Assembly: GCA_015494535.1 (NCBI GenBank)
Contig: WGBC01000026.1
Location: 1 to 64,000, forward strand
Direction of reading: 5' to 3'
Source: Nitratiruptor sp.
GTDB taxonomy: Bacteria; Campylobacterota; Campylobacteria; Campylobacterales; Nitratiruptoraceae
Length of the DNA: 64,000 nt
Of this stretch, positions 9,564-18,355 are shown piece after piece. The notes beneath the pieces are model-generated. The model saw only the letters and a list, made by a program, of their open reading frames with translations, did not search any database and was not told where the DNA came from. Position numbers and translations under genes: made by a program. How positions within the stretch are numbered: the first letter of the stretch is position 1; the number at the start of each line of letters is the position of its first letter.

Positions 9564-10270
9564 TACCCTACTCCTGGAATATCTACAACAAACTCGATAC
9601 GCCTATTTTTTGCCCTGTTGGCTGGCGTATCGTTGGGAGCAATCGGATCATACTCCCCTCTTCCCTCGGCTGCCAACAGCCTCTTATCGTACCCGCAAGC
9701 TATAAAAAGCCTCAATATAGTAATAGCCCTATAGACAGAAAGTTCCCAATTGTTTTTGAATTTTTTGGATCTGATTGGAGAGTTATCTGTATAGCCTATG
9801 ATGGTGATACGAAATCCGCTATCTTTGAATCTTTTGCATAGCGTTACGAAATGCGCAACTGCCTCTTTGGTGGGAATCGCGCTGGCTGGTGGGAAAATAT
9901 TGTCACTGAAAATCCTAAGGGCGATCCTGCTACCATGCTCCACCACCTCCGCTGCGATGCCGGTGCGCTGCAGGCTCTCTTTGATTTGGTTGAGCTCTTT
10001 TAAGATCTGCTTTTTCTTTTTGAGCCTTGGATGCATGTTTTTAAATTGTAAATCGAGATTGTTTTTGATAAGGCTTCTAGCATCTTGGGTCATCTGCCTG
10101 CCGCCAAAGGCTTCTGTAAGACCTCTGATGGATTGGTAGAACTTCTCTAACGATACGGTACTCATAGAGTAAAGCAGGATGAAAAAAGTAAGCAGCAACG
10201 ACATCAAATCCCCGAAACTCACAAGCCATCCGGGGATACTGGCGCACTCCTGCTTCTTTTTTCTTGCCAT
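9563..10270 (-). CDS. motB: MotB/PomB-like flagellar stator protein (paralogue 1)
   Basis: SIPGWLVSFGDLMSLLLTFFILLYSMSTVS plus OmpA domain (ITIIGYTDNSPI...LSVYRAITILRLFI...NRRIEFVVD). Confidence 0.9.
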   Translation of the reverse strand: MARKKKQECASIPGWLVSFGDLMSLLLTFFILLYSMSTVSLEKFYQSIRGLTEAFGGRQMTQDARSLIKNNLDLQFKNMHPRLKKKKQILKELNQIKESLQRTGIAAEVVEHGSRIALRIFSDNIFPPASAIPTKEAVAHFVTLCKRFKDSGFRITIIGYTDNSPIRSKKFKNNWELSVYRAITILRLFIACGYDKRLLAAEGRGEYDPIAPNDTPANRAKNRRIEFVVDIPGVG

Positions 10271-10273
10271 TTT

Positions 10274-11032
10274 TTATCCTGATACCTCTACTCCAAAAAG
10301 TGCCGAAAGTTGCTGCTGCAAAGAGTTAGGATTGACGCCCTTTTCGATGCTTTTGATGGTGATGATGTAGGACTCTTTATACAAAAGCAAGAGATCTTTA
10401 TAGTATTTGAGTTTTTTTGCTATTGGAACACACACGATATTTGCCAAAATTGCACCGTAGAGCGTAGTGATCATCGCCACGGCCATACCTGGTCCCAAGG
10501 CTGCAGGATCTGAAAGGTTTTGGAGCATCTGGATAAGCCCGATAAGTGTTCCAATCATACCAAGGGCTGGGAAAAGCTCCCCCAAAGAATCCCATACTTT
10601 CACTTCGGTTTCTAGCTGCTGATCCTCTTGGGCTATGGCGTTTTCGAAGTTGCTCTCTATCTCTTCGATACTCTGGCCATCGATGAGCATACGCATGATA
10701 TTACCTAGTATTTTATCCCTTTCATAGAAGCTATCAATATCCGCTTCAAGGGCCAAGATGCCCTCTTTTCGAGCCTTTTTGGTAGCCTCCACCAAAAAAT
10801 CTATCAGTTCTATAGGGTCTGGAAGCGTGGGTTTGAAGGCTTTGCCGGCCGCTTTGACGCCTTGGATAAAATCTTTAAGGGGAAATGCGGCGAGTGAGGC
10901 CGCAAAACCGCCACCGATAACGATCAGAATCGATGGCCCGTTGATAAATGCCCCAGGACTCCCACCCAGTACGATGGAGATGATAATCAAAAGCCATGCG
11001 CCGCCAAGACCAATTAAAGTTCCTAAATCCAT
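10274..11032 (-). CDS. motA: Flagellar motor stator protein MotA/PomA
   Basis: DLGTLIGLGGAWLLIIISIVLGGSPGAFINGPSILIVIGG, ALGMIGTLIGLIQMLQNL. Confidence 0.93.
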   Translation of the reverse strand: MDLGTLIGLGGAWLLIIISIVLGGSPGAFINGPSILIVIGGGFAASLAAFPLKDFIQGVKAAGKAFKPTLPDPIELIDFLVEATKKARKEGILALEADIDSFYERDKILGNIMRMLIDGQSIEEIESNFENAIAQEDQQLETEVKVWDSLGELFPALGMIGTLIGLIQMLQNLSDPAALGPGMAVAMITTLYGAILANIVCVPIAKKLKYYKDLLLLYKESYIITIKSIEKGVNPNSLQQQLSALFGVEVSG

Positions 11033-11078
11033 GGCAATCCTATCCTTGTTGTCTTGATAGGATTATCGGAAATCGGGA

Positions 11079-11309
11079 CTATTTTTTAAGTGCGGTGTAA
11101 AGTTTTTCCATGGCGGCTACCATGGCGCTATGATCGTCGAAATGCAGCTGCTTTTTGGAGCCATCTTTATAAAGAAGAATAAGCGTGTAAGCAACGAACT
11201 GCAAGGATTTTTTATTTTGCTCATACCACTCGATAGAGACTGTAGTCTCGTCCCCATCATAGCGCACGAGCACCGATGGATAGACGTTCGCTATATTTGC
11301 GAGTTCCAT
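11079..11309 (-). CDS. Hypothetical protein
   Basis: Complete 76-aa ORF abutting the next gene in the same operon. Confidence 0.5.
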   Translation of the reverse strand: MELANIANVYPSVLVRYDGDETTVSIEWYEQNKKSLQFVAYTLILLYKDGSKKQLHFDDHSAMVAAMEKLYTALKK

Positions 11310-11657
11310 CTATCTGCTAGGCTCTTTTTCGATAATTTCGCGACATACGATGCAGTATTTCGCGTAAGGCTTGATTTTGAGCCTAAGTGTCTTGATGCGC
11401 TCGCCACACATCTCGCAAATACCATATTCGCCATTTTGGATCTTTTTCAATGCATACTCGATCTCTTCAAGCTCTTTTCTTTGTTGATCGTGAATAGCGT
11501 GCTCGATGAGATTGTCAGCGCACACAGAAGCGTAATCCCCATCGTCATTGATCTCTACATTTTGTAGATCCTCTATCTCCGAAGCCGAGGTATTGAGGTT
11601 TTTCAATATCTGCTCTTTTCGCTCAAGTAAAAGCTTTTCGAAAAATTCCAGTTCCAT
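11310..11657 (-). CDS. DksA/TraR-type zinc-finger protein
   Basis: CEMCGERIKTLRLKIKPYAKYCIVC C4 finger, ALKKIQNGEYGIC; start refined to 11657. Confidence 0.88.
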   Translation of the reverse strand: MELEFFEKLLLERKEQILKNLNTSASEIEDLQNVEINDDGDYASVCADNLIEHAIHDQQRKELEEIEYALKKIQNGEYGICEMCGERIKTLRLKIKPYAKYCIVCREIIEKEPSR

Positions 11658-11746
11658 ATATCTACCTCGCTCTAAAAGTTTGAGGAATTTTATCATAAAA
11701 AGCTTTTTTAATTATTAATAGTTCTATAATTTTTTCTTCATTTTGC

Positions 11747-11752
11747 TATAAT
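11747..11752 (+). promoter_or_regulatory. -10 element (TATAAT) before yqeY-like gene
   Basis: tttgcTATAATcac 27 bp upstream of ATG. Confidence 0.4.
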
Positions 11753-11778
11753 CACAAAAAATATGAAGGAGCTTTGAT

Positions 11779-12222
11779 ATGAGTCTGAAAGAGCAACTAC
11801 AAAACGATCTCAAAGAGGCAATGAAAGCAAAAGATAGTTTCAAAAGAGACACTATACGATTTTTGATGAGTGCTATCAAGCAGGTGGAGGTGGATACCAG
11901 AAAAGAGCTTAGTGACGCCGACATCGTCAAAATCATCCAAAAAAGCATCAAACAAAGAGAAGAGGCAGCCCAACAATACAAAGAGGGAGGCAGAGATGAT
12001 CTTTACGAAAAAGAGACAAAAGAGGCCGAGATTCTAAGATCCTACTTGCCAAAACAGCTAAGCGACGAGGAGCTAGCACAAGAGGTGCAAGCCACCATCC
12101 AAGAGGTGGGAGCCACTTCCATGAAAGATATGGGCAAAGTGATGCAAGCAGCCACCAAGAAACTTGCTGGTCAAGCAGATGGCAAACGTATAAGCGAGAT
12201 GGTCAAAAAGCTCTTAGGCTAA
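11779..12222 (+). CDS. GatB/YqeY domain protein
   Basis: [66 protein letters not shown]. Confidence 0.92.
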   Translation: MSLKEQLQNDLKEAMKAKDSFKRDTIRFLMSAIKQVEVDTRKELSDADIVKIIQKSIKQREEAAQQYKEGGRDDLYEKETKEAEILRSYLPKQLSDEELAQEVQATIQEVGATSMKDMGKVMQAATKKLAGQADGKRISEMVKKLLG

Positions 12223-13002
12223 GCCTTTTAGCCTTTTGACTTCCGAGGCGATATCGCTTTGGCGCATGAAGTGTTCCCCTATTAAAAATGCATCCACACC
12301 AATCTCATGGAGATGTTTTACTTGCTCGAAAGAATTGATACCGCTTTCAGCCACGATGATCTTACCCTTTGGAATGAGAGGTACCAGCTCTTCACTGAGC
12401 CTCACGTCCACCTCGAACGTCTCTAGGTTCCTATGATTGATACCGATAATATTTGCTCCCGCAAAGATGGCCTTGACGAGATCCTTTTTGTCGTGAATCT
12501 CCACGAGTGCTTCCATGCCCAAATGCCATGTGTATTCGAGCAGCTCTTTGAGCTCTTTTCTGCTAAGAGCCTTGGCAATGAGCAGCACAAAGTCAGCCCC
12601 ATATACCAACGCTTCAACAAGTTGGTACTTGTCGATGATGAAATCTTTTCTAAGAAGTGGCATTGGTACATAGCGGCGAATTTGGGTGAGATATTCTATG
12701 TTGCCTTGAAAGAAAAACGGCTCTGTTAGGACTGAAAGCGCATTTGCCCCACCCTCTTCATAGGCTTTGGCTATGGCTATGGGATCGAAATCTTCGCGGA
12801 TTACTCCTTTGCTAGGACTCGCCTTTTTCACTTCCGCAATTATTTTGTAGGGGTCTTCCGGGCTGCTTCGCAGTGCATCCTCCACAGGTCTTGGAACGAA
12901 TGGATTGTAAGCAAGGCTTCTGCCAAGCCACTCTAATGGATACTCCTTCTTGCGACGCTCAACTTCCTCTTTCGTTTTCTTGATAATCTCATCTAAAATC
13001 AA
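12214..13002 (-). CDS. trpC: Indole-3-glycerol phosphate synthase
   Basis: [43 protein letters not shown] start preferred (AAAGGA RBS). Confidence 0.96.
   Translation of the reverse strand: MILDEIIKKTKEEVERRKKEYPLEWLGRSLAYNPFVPRPVEDALRSSPEDPYKIIAEVKKASPSKGVIREDFDPIAIAKAYEEGGANALSVLTEPFFFQGNIEYLTQIRRYVPMPLLRKDFIIDKYQLVEALVYGADFVLLIAKALSRKELKELLEYTWHLGMEALVEIHDKKDLVKAIFAGANIIGINHRNLETFEVDVRLSEELVPLIPKGKIIVAESGINSFEQVKHLHEIGVDAFLIGEHFMRQSDIASEVKRLKGLA
12216..12234. terminator. Short hairpin between convergent genes, possible bidirectional terminator
   Basis: AGGCTAA-GCCTT-TTAGCCT followed by TTT on + strand. Confidence 0.4.
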
Positions 13003-14252
13003 TCTATTTCCTTTGCACACTTGCTTATTTCTCGTAGGTGTAATTGTATCTCATCATCTTGAAAATGCAAATCGTAATAGACTTTTTTTATCAGTTTCAA
13101 AGCCTCTTTGCACTTGCCAAGCTTATAGTATCCCCAAGCAAGCGAGTCTAGATAGTAGGGAGAGTCTGGTTCTTTTTGCAACGCCTCCTCGACAAGTTTG
13201 ACGCCTCTTGTTATATCGATATCGTAATCTATGTAGAGATAGCCCAGGTAATTGAGGTATATCGGATCTCTATCTTTTTTGATAGCTTTTTCGAGCTTGG
13301 AGGCCACGCTTCGCAAAAGTTTTCGATCCTTGACTTTTGCCCCTTCAAATTCGAAAATGGCAGCTTGAGCCAAGAATTTGGGATCTTTTTTCTCTTTGTA
13401 GAGTTGCATCGCCACTTCATAAGCTTTGTCGAAATCTTTTTGGAGTTTGTAGATAGAGAGCAGTAGTTCTTTGTCATCTACCTTTTTTGCCCATCTTTTT
13501 GCTTTTTCGTACTCCTTTTGGTAGATATATAGCTGTGCCACTTTCTGGGCGTAGGGAACTTCGTGATAATTCTCGTAAAGCCTCTTGTAGACCGATATTA
13601 GCCCATCGATATCGTTCAACAGGCTATAAAATGATGCAAGCGTATGGCATACAGATTTTTGGCAGCCATAGATTCTGGTATGCGTCTCGAGGTAGGCGAT
13701 AGCCTCTTTTTGCTTTTCAAGATAGAAAAACATTATATAAGCGATGGTATTGACGCTCTTTTGCGAAGGCTGCAGCGCATAGGCGCTTTTGTAGTATTTG
13801 AGTGCTAACTGATAGCGTTTTTGGGCTAGATAGATGGAGCCCAAAAATTCGTAATCCTTGGCTTCTGGAGCCAGTTGAATCGCTTTTTGGATATATTGCG
13901 CCGCCTTATCGTACTCTTTTTTCGCGAAATATATGGAAGAGAGCTGTTCGTAGAACTTTTTGTTTTTGGGATACTTTTTTATACCCTCTTGTGCCAAGGA
14001 TATGGCTTCATCAAGCCTATTGGCAAGATAGCTGTTGTTTATCATCTTTTGCAAAATGATAGGCTCATTTGTAAGATCATAGACCTGTTTGTAGTATTGG
14101 TTGGCCAAATCGTAAAGCTTTTGCGATTCCAAAAAGGTGGCTTCAAGCAAGAGGCTGTCCAACCTCGCTTCGTCGAAGCTCTTCGAAGGCTGTTTCAAAG
14201 CACATCCGCTTACAAACAGGAGCACTAAGATAAGAGCGATATACCTATGCAT
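12999..14252 (-). CDS. TPR-repeat lipoprotein
   Basis: Lipobox signal [21 protein letters not shown]; multiple TPR-like repeats. Confidence 0.82.
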   Translation of the reverse strand: MHRYIALILVLLFVSGCALKQPSKSFDEARLDSLLLEATFLESQKLYDLANQYYKQVYDLTNEPIILQKMINNSYLANRLDEAISLAQEGIKKYPKNKKFYEQLSSIYFAKKEYDKAAQYIQKAIQLAPEAKDYEFLGSIYLAQKRYQLALKYYKSAYALQPSQKSVNTIAYIMFFYLEKQKEAIAYLETHTRIYGCQKSVCHTLASFYSLLNDIDGLISVYKRLYENYHEVPYAQKVAQLYIYQKEYEKAKRWAKKVDDKELLLSIYKLQKDFDKAYEVAMQLYKEKKDPKFLAQAAIFEFEGAKVKDRKLLRSVASKLEKAIKKDRDPIYLNYLGYLYIDYDIDITRGVKLVEEALQKEPDSPYYLDSLAWGYYKLGKCKEALKLIKKVYYDLHFQDDEIQLHLREISKCAKEID

Positions 14253-14611
14253 TCTTTACATACCTCGTCGATGTTGTTTTTATCTTTGTAGCGTGGCCAG
14301 AAGGGATACTCTCTGCACTGCTGGGGCCTTACGGGATAGATTTGGCAGCCTTTGTTCTCTTCGAAAAAAATACAAAAGTGCTCGCCTTTGCGTTTGATCT
14401 CTTTGATGCTATATCTATATCCTTCTTTCTTGCAATACTCTTGTAAGAAAATTTCTGACTTCAATCCCAAAAAGTTGGCGATCTCTTCGATCTCTTTTTT
14501 GTTGAGCCAGATATAACCGCTCTCTCCCCTGCAGCACGCCCCATTGCACTGGGTGCAGGCAGCGGGATCGAAAGCGAAGGAAAAACCCTCTTTTTTTATT
14601 AGATTTCGCAT
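14225..14611 (-). CDS. YkgJ-family cysteine cluster protein
   Basis: DPAACTQCNGACCRGESGYIWL...CQIYPVRPQQCREYPFWP. Confidence 0.88.
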   Translation of the reverse strand: MRNLIKKEGFSFAFDPAACTQCNGACCRGESGYIWLNKKEIEEIANFLGLKSEIFLQEYCKKEGYRYSIKEIKRKGEHFCIFFEENKGCQIYPVRPQQCREYPFWPRYKDKNNIDEVCKECIGISLLS

Positions 14612-15294
14612 TTTATACTGTGTACCCCTACTCTTTTGAATATCTCTTCTGTCTCTTTTTTGTATTTGCCATCTTCAAACACCACAAGGGGTGCTTGGAT
14701 CTGTGTTAGCGACTTCGAACTCTTTTTGGCGTATATCATCACAAGCGTCGCCGCTTTTTGCTTATGTGGATGCACGAAACGCATCTTTTCTATCGTAAAT
14801 TTATAAATAGTAAGCTTATGTATTATATCTTGAATCTGCTTAGCATCATAGCAAAATATCAAAGCCCCTTTTGGCTTTAGGATTCTATTGGCCTTTTGCA
14901 AAAACTGCTCCAAAGGCAAATGGGCGCAATACCTTGCGGTATCTACCATCTTATCTTTGCTGCGCAATACATCTTTGTGGTAAAAGGGGGGATTGGAGAT
15001 GATGAAATCGAACTTCTTCCCAAACACCATATGCAAAAAGTCGCCAAAATAGATGGTGATATCCTTGTTGTTCGCTTGTGCGTTGATTCTAGCATACTGG
15101 ACGAAGCGTTCTTGCATCTCTATGGCGTTGACGTTTGCCTCTTTGAAATCTCTTGCTACCAGCAGCGCGAGAATCCCCGAACCAGTCCCCACATCCAGCA
15201 CCTCCCCGCGGATGGGAAACTGAGAGATGAAGTCGTACAAAAAGATGGTGTCGCTATTGTAGCAGTAGCCAAAAAGCGGTTGGTAGATAATCAT
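14599..15294 (-). CDS. N6-adenine methyltransferase, TrmN6/tRNA1(Val)-like
   Basis: EVLDVGTGSGILALLVARDF, FIISNPPFY motif IV. Confidence 0.85.
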   Translation of the reverse strand: MIIYQPLFGYCYNSDTIFLYDFISQFPIRGEVLDVGTGSGILALLVARDFKEANVNAIEMQERFVQYARINAQANNKDITIYFGDFLHMVFGKKFDFIISNPPFYHKDVLRSKDKMVDTARYCAHLPLEQFLQKANRILKPKGALIFCYDAKQIQDIIHKLTIYKFTIEKMRFVHPHKQKAATLVMIYAKKSSKSLTQIQAPLVVFEDGKYKKETEEIFKRVGVHSIKCEI

Positions 15295-15338
15295 ACCCCT
15301 CCTTTATTTGCTATAATTTTACCTAAAAAAGGGCTTGC

Positions 15339-16052
15339 ATGATCATCATACCCGCTAGGCTCCAATCCACGCGCTTCGCAAAGAAGGTGCTCCATCCAAT
15401 CGACGGCGTGCCGATGGTGATAAAGACCGCGATGCAAGCGGCGAAAGTGGACGATGTAGTCATCGCCACGGATGCCCGGGAAGTAGTGGAAGTGGCTAAA
15501 AGATATGGCTTTGAGGCGGTGCTTACAAGCGTTGAACACAAAAGCGGGACAGATAGAATCAACGAAGCCGCAGCTATTTTGGGCTTGGATGAGGATGAAA
15601 TCCTACTCAACGTCCAAGCGGACGAGCCATTTATTGAGCCTGAAGTGATACAAAGCGTCTATACCCTTACCCAAAAGCATATCCACCAAGCCGATATAAT
15701 GATGTGCAGTGCCTACAAGAGTGCTCCTTTACCTCCAAAAAACGATCCCAATAGCGTCAAAGTGGTGGTAGATGGGGCTGGGCATGCGCTCTATTTCTCC
15801 AGATCTCTCATTCCCTATCCAAGAGAGTCGATGGATGTAATCAAGATCCATCTTGGGATTTATGGCTATAGCAAGAAGATGCTACAAAGATTTTGCTCTT
15901 TAAAAACTGCACCTTTAGAGGATATCGAAAAGCTCGAGCAGCTGCGAGCACTCTATCATGGTTACAGAATCGCTATGCAAGAAGTGCAATCAAGCAGCGT
16001 CGGAATCGATACGATCGAAGATCTTCACAGAGCCCTCGGCAAGCGTGGCTGA
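15339..16052 (+). CDS. kdsB: 3-deoxy-manno-octulosonate cytidylyltransferase
   Basis: IIIPARLQSTRFAKKVLHPIDGVPMVIKTAMQA, LNVQADEPFIEPE. Confidence 0.96.
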   Translation: MIIIPARLQSTRFAKKVLHPIDGVPMVIKTAMQAAKVDDVVIATDAREVVEVAKRYGFEAVLTSVEHKSGTDRINEAAAILGLDEDEILLNVQADEPFIEPEVIQSVYTLTQKHIHQADIMMCSAYKSAPLPPKNDPNSVKVVVDGAGHALYFSRSLIPYPRESMDVIKIHLGIYGYSKKMLQRFCSLKTAPLEDIEKLEQLRALYHGYRIAMQEVQSSSVGIDTIEDLHRALGKRG

Positions 16053-17531
16053 GGGTTTGCCGATAAAAAAGCCCTGCACATTTTCTATACCATAGGACGC
16101 CAAAATTTCTAATGTCTTTTTATCCTCTACAAATTCGGCGATCGTTTCAATCTGCATATATTTCGCAAAAACGGCGATACTTTTAAGCACGCGTCTCGCT
16201 CTTTCGTTATTTTGGAGCTGTTTGACGATGCTGCCATCGATTTTGATGATGTCGGGCTCTAGTGTGAGAAAATAACTGATGTTGGAGTAGCCGCTGCCAA
16301 AATCGTCTAGCGCTACTTTGCATCCAAGTTCGCGTAGATAATGGATTCGGTTGATGATTTTCTCGTCGTCCGTTTTCATCTCTTCGTTTTCCAAAAGCTC
16401 GAAAATGATATATTTTGTGAGATCTCTGTTTGCCAAGACAAGCTCTTTGATGCTTTCGAACAACTCGTCGTCGAAAAAGTCCGATTTATTGAAATTAACG
16501 CTAATGTTTACATGCTCTTTTTTGATGGTCTCGAAGGCTTTGACCACGATCTTCTTCGTAAACTCCCTATAGACATTGGTTTGGAAAATGGAGTATAGAA
16601 ATTGGTATGGATAGTAGATCCTCTCACCATCTTGCAGCCTCGCCAACGCCTCATATTTATCGATTTTGCCTGTTTTGATGTTGTAGATTGGCTGATAGTG
16701 CAATAGGATTTTGTCATCCTTAATAAGTTCTGTGATTTTTTGAAAAGGCAGATACCCTTTTGAGGCTTCTTCCTCGTCGAAATACCTGATGCAGTCCCTT
16801 CCGCTATGCTTGGCATGATACAAAGCGTTGTCGGCTTTTTTGAGCGCCTCGTTGAGGCTGCTATCTTTGTAGGCTACGAGATTCACGCCGATGGAGAGCG
16901 AGATTTGGATGGTGTTGCCGCTGCTTAGGGTAATTGGCTCAGCTTTTGCCCGCTTGTAGATACGCTCGAAAAGTTTTTTATAGTCTTTGTCCTTCTCCTT
17001 TTGCAAAATCAATAACAGCTCGTCTCCGCCATAGCGGATCAGAATATCGTCGTTTCTGATGTATTTGGCAATACGCTTGGATATCTCTATCAATACCTCG
17101 TCACCTGCCGCATGCCCGTATGTGTCGTTGATAACTTTGAAGTAGTCTATATCTATCATGGCTATGACGATCTTATCCAGTGCGACTTTGCCATGCAGCT
17201 TCTCCAGATAGGCTCTGTTATATATCTTTGTCAAAGGATCGATGAAATTGCGCCTATGCTCTCTATGCAAAAACATATATAAAGCCACTATCAACACGAA
17301 AATAGTGATAAAAAAGAGCAAAAGATACTGCAAAAAGGTTTTGAGCTCCATTAAGATCTCTTTGATGCGCAGATATGCGTGGGTGGAGAGATCCGCTACC
17401 AAAAACGTCTGGTAATCTTTGAAGATCTTGAGTGGATAGAGCATGGTTATCCATAGATTGTCTATCTTTTCTTGCAAAAATATTTTTGCGGTGTTGGATG
17501 CGAATGCCCTATCCCACTGATGCTCTTGCAA
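15990..17531 (-). pseudogene. GGDEF-EAL protein, C-terminal part downstream of an in-frame TAG
   Basis: IRYGGDELLLIL (GGDEL), ILLHYQPIYNIKTGKIDKYEALARLQ (EAL), LDDFGSGYSNISYF. Same frame as 17577..17924, separated only by TAG at 17577-17579. Confidence 0.75.
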
Positions 17532-17576
17532 AGGGAAAAACTTCTGCCCGAAAATCCCCTTCTCGTCTTCGTTCAG

Positions 17577-17924
17577 CTACCCATCTGCAAGGTAGCGGTA
17601 GCCGCTATTGTCTTTGTAGATGATATAGACGTAGCGGTTTTCCTTGTTGATGAAGCTGCTCAAAAGCTTGTCAATCTCTACTTGTCTTTGCGGGTTTTCC
17701 CGCAGATAGGTGACGATGTTAGATGGAAGATGCAAAATCTTTTGGAAAAGCTTTTCTATGGTGTGCACGTCGTTGGCTATCTCTTGGACTTTTATCGATT
17801 GAAACTCTTTCGTAGTAGCTTCGATGACGCTATCGAAACGAATGTAGAGAAAAACGGTGAGGATAAAAAGCAGAAGGAGAAGATAGAGAAAATAAATATA
17901 CTTTTTAAGTGCTTTGTATCCCAT
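17577..17924 (-). pseudogene. N-terminal sensor/TM portion of the same GGDEF-EAL gene, ends at in-frame amber
   Basis: TM helix KYIYFLYLLLLLFILTVFLYIRF then periplasmic sensor; ends ...SGYRYLADG*; reading through gives LNEDEKGIFGQKFFPLQEHQWDRAF. Confidence 0.7.
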
Positions 17925-17926
17925 TT

Positions 17927-18355
17927 TCACTCAATATACTTGCTATATTTCTGTGGCAACTCTATGCCAAAATCTTCAAGCCTGTTTTTGTTGAAGATGA
18001 TAGTGGGTCTTCCTTTTTGCCAAAAAAAGGCACCTATGATTTTGTCTTTGTTACTGATGAAATCACGGTATTTGGTGACGAAAATCTTGTGATCTTCTAT
18101 GCACTCTTTTGGTAGATGCTTCAATGTATCCACAAATAGTATATCGGCTTCCAAACAGTTATCAGTATAGCGATACTTTTTCACAAATTTTGGGATATCT
18201 CTATACTCTTTGGAGTCGATGTAGACTGCGGTATTGGAGAGGTTGTGATCGAGTAGATCCACGATGAGCGAAAAGAGGCTCGCTTTGAGTAAAACGGCGT
18301 TTGACACTGCAAAAATATAGGTAGATACGAGCAATATGGCTGCTAAAACTCTCAA
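17927..18355 (-). CDS. Exported hypothetical protein (periplasmic, between receptor and GGDEF-EAL)
   Basis: Signal peptide MRVLAAILLVSTYIFAVS; 4-nt overlaps with both neighbours. Confidence 0.65.
   Translation of the reverse strand: MRVLAAILLVSTYIFAVSNAVLLKASLFSLIVDLLDHNLSNTAVYIDSKEYRDIPKFVKKYRYTDNCLEADILFVDTLKHLPKECIEDHKIFVTKYRDFISNKDKIIGAFFWQKGRPTIIFNKNRLEDFGIELPQKYSKYIE

Noticed and set aside
17577-17579. TAG as recoded pyrrolysine/other amino acid
   Set aside because: No pyl genes in the window and no precedent for GGDEF-EAL proteins; nonsense mutation or sequence error is far more likely.
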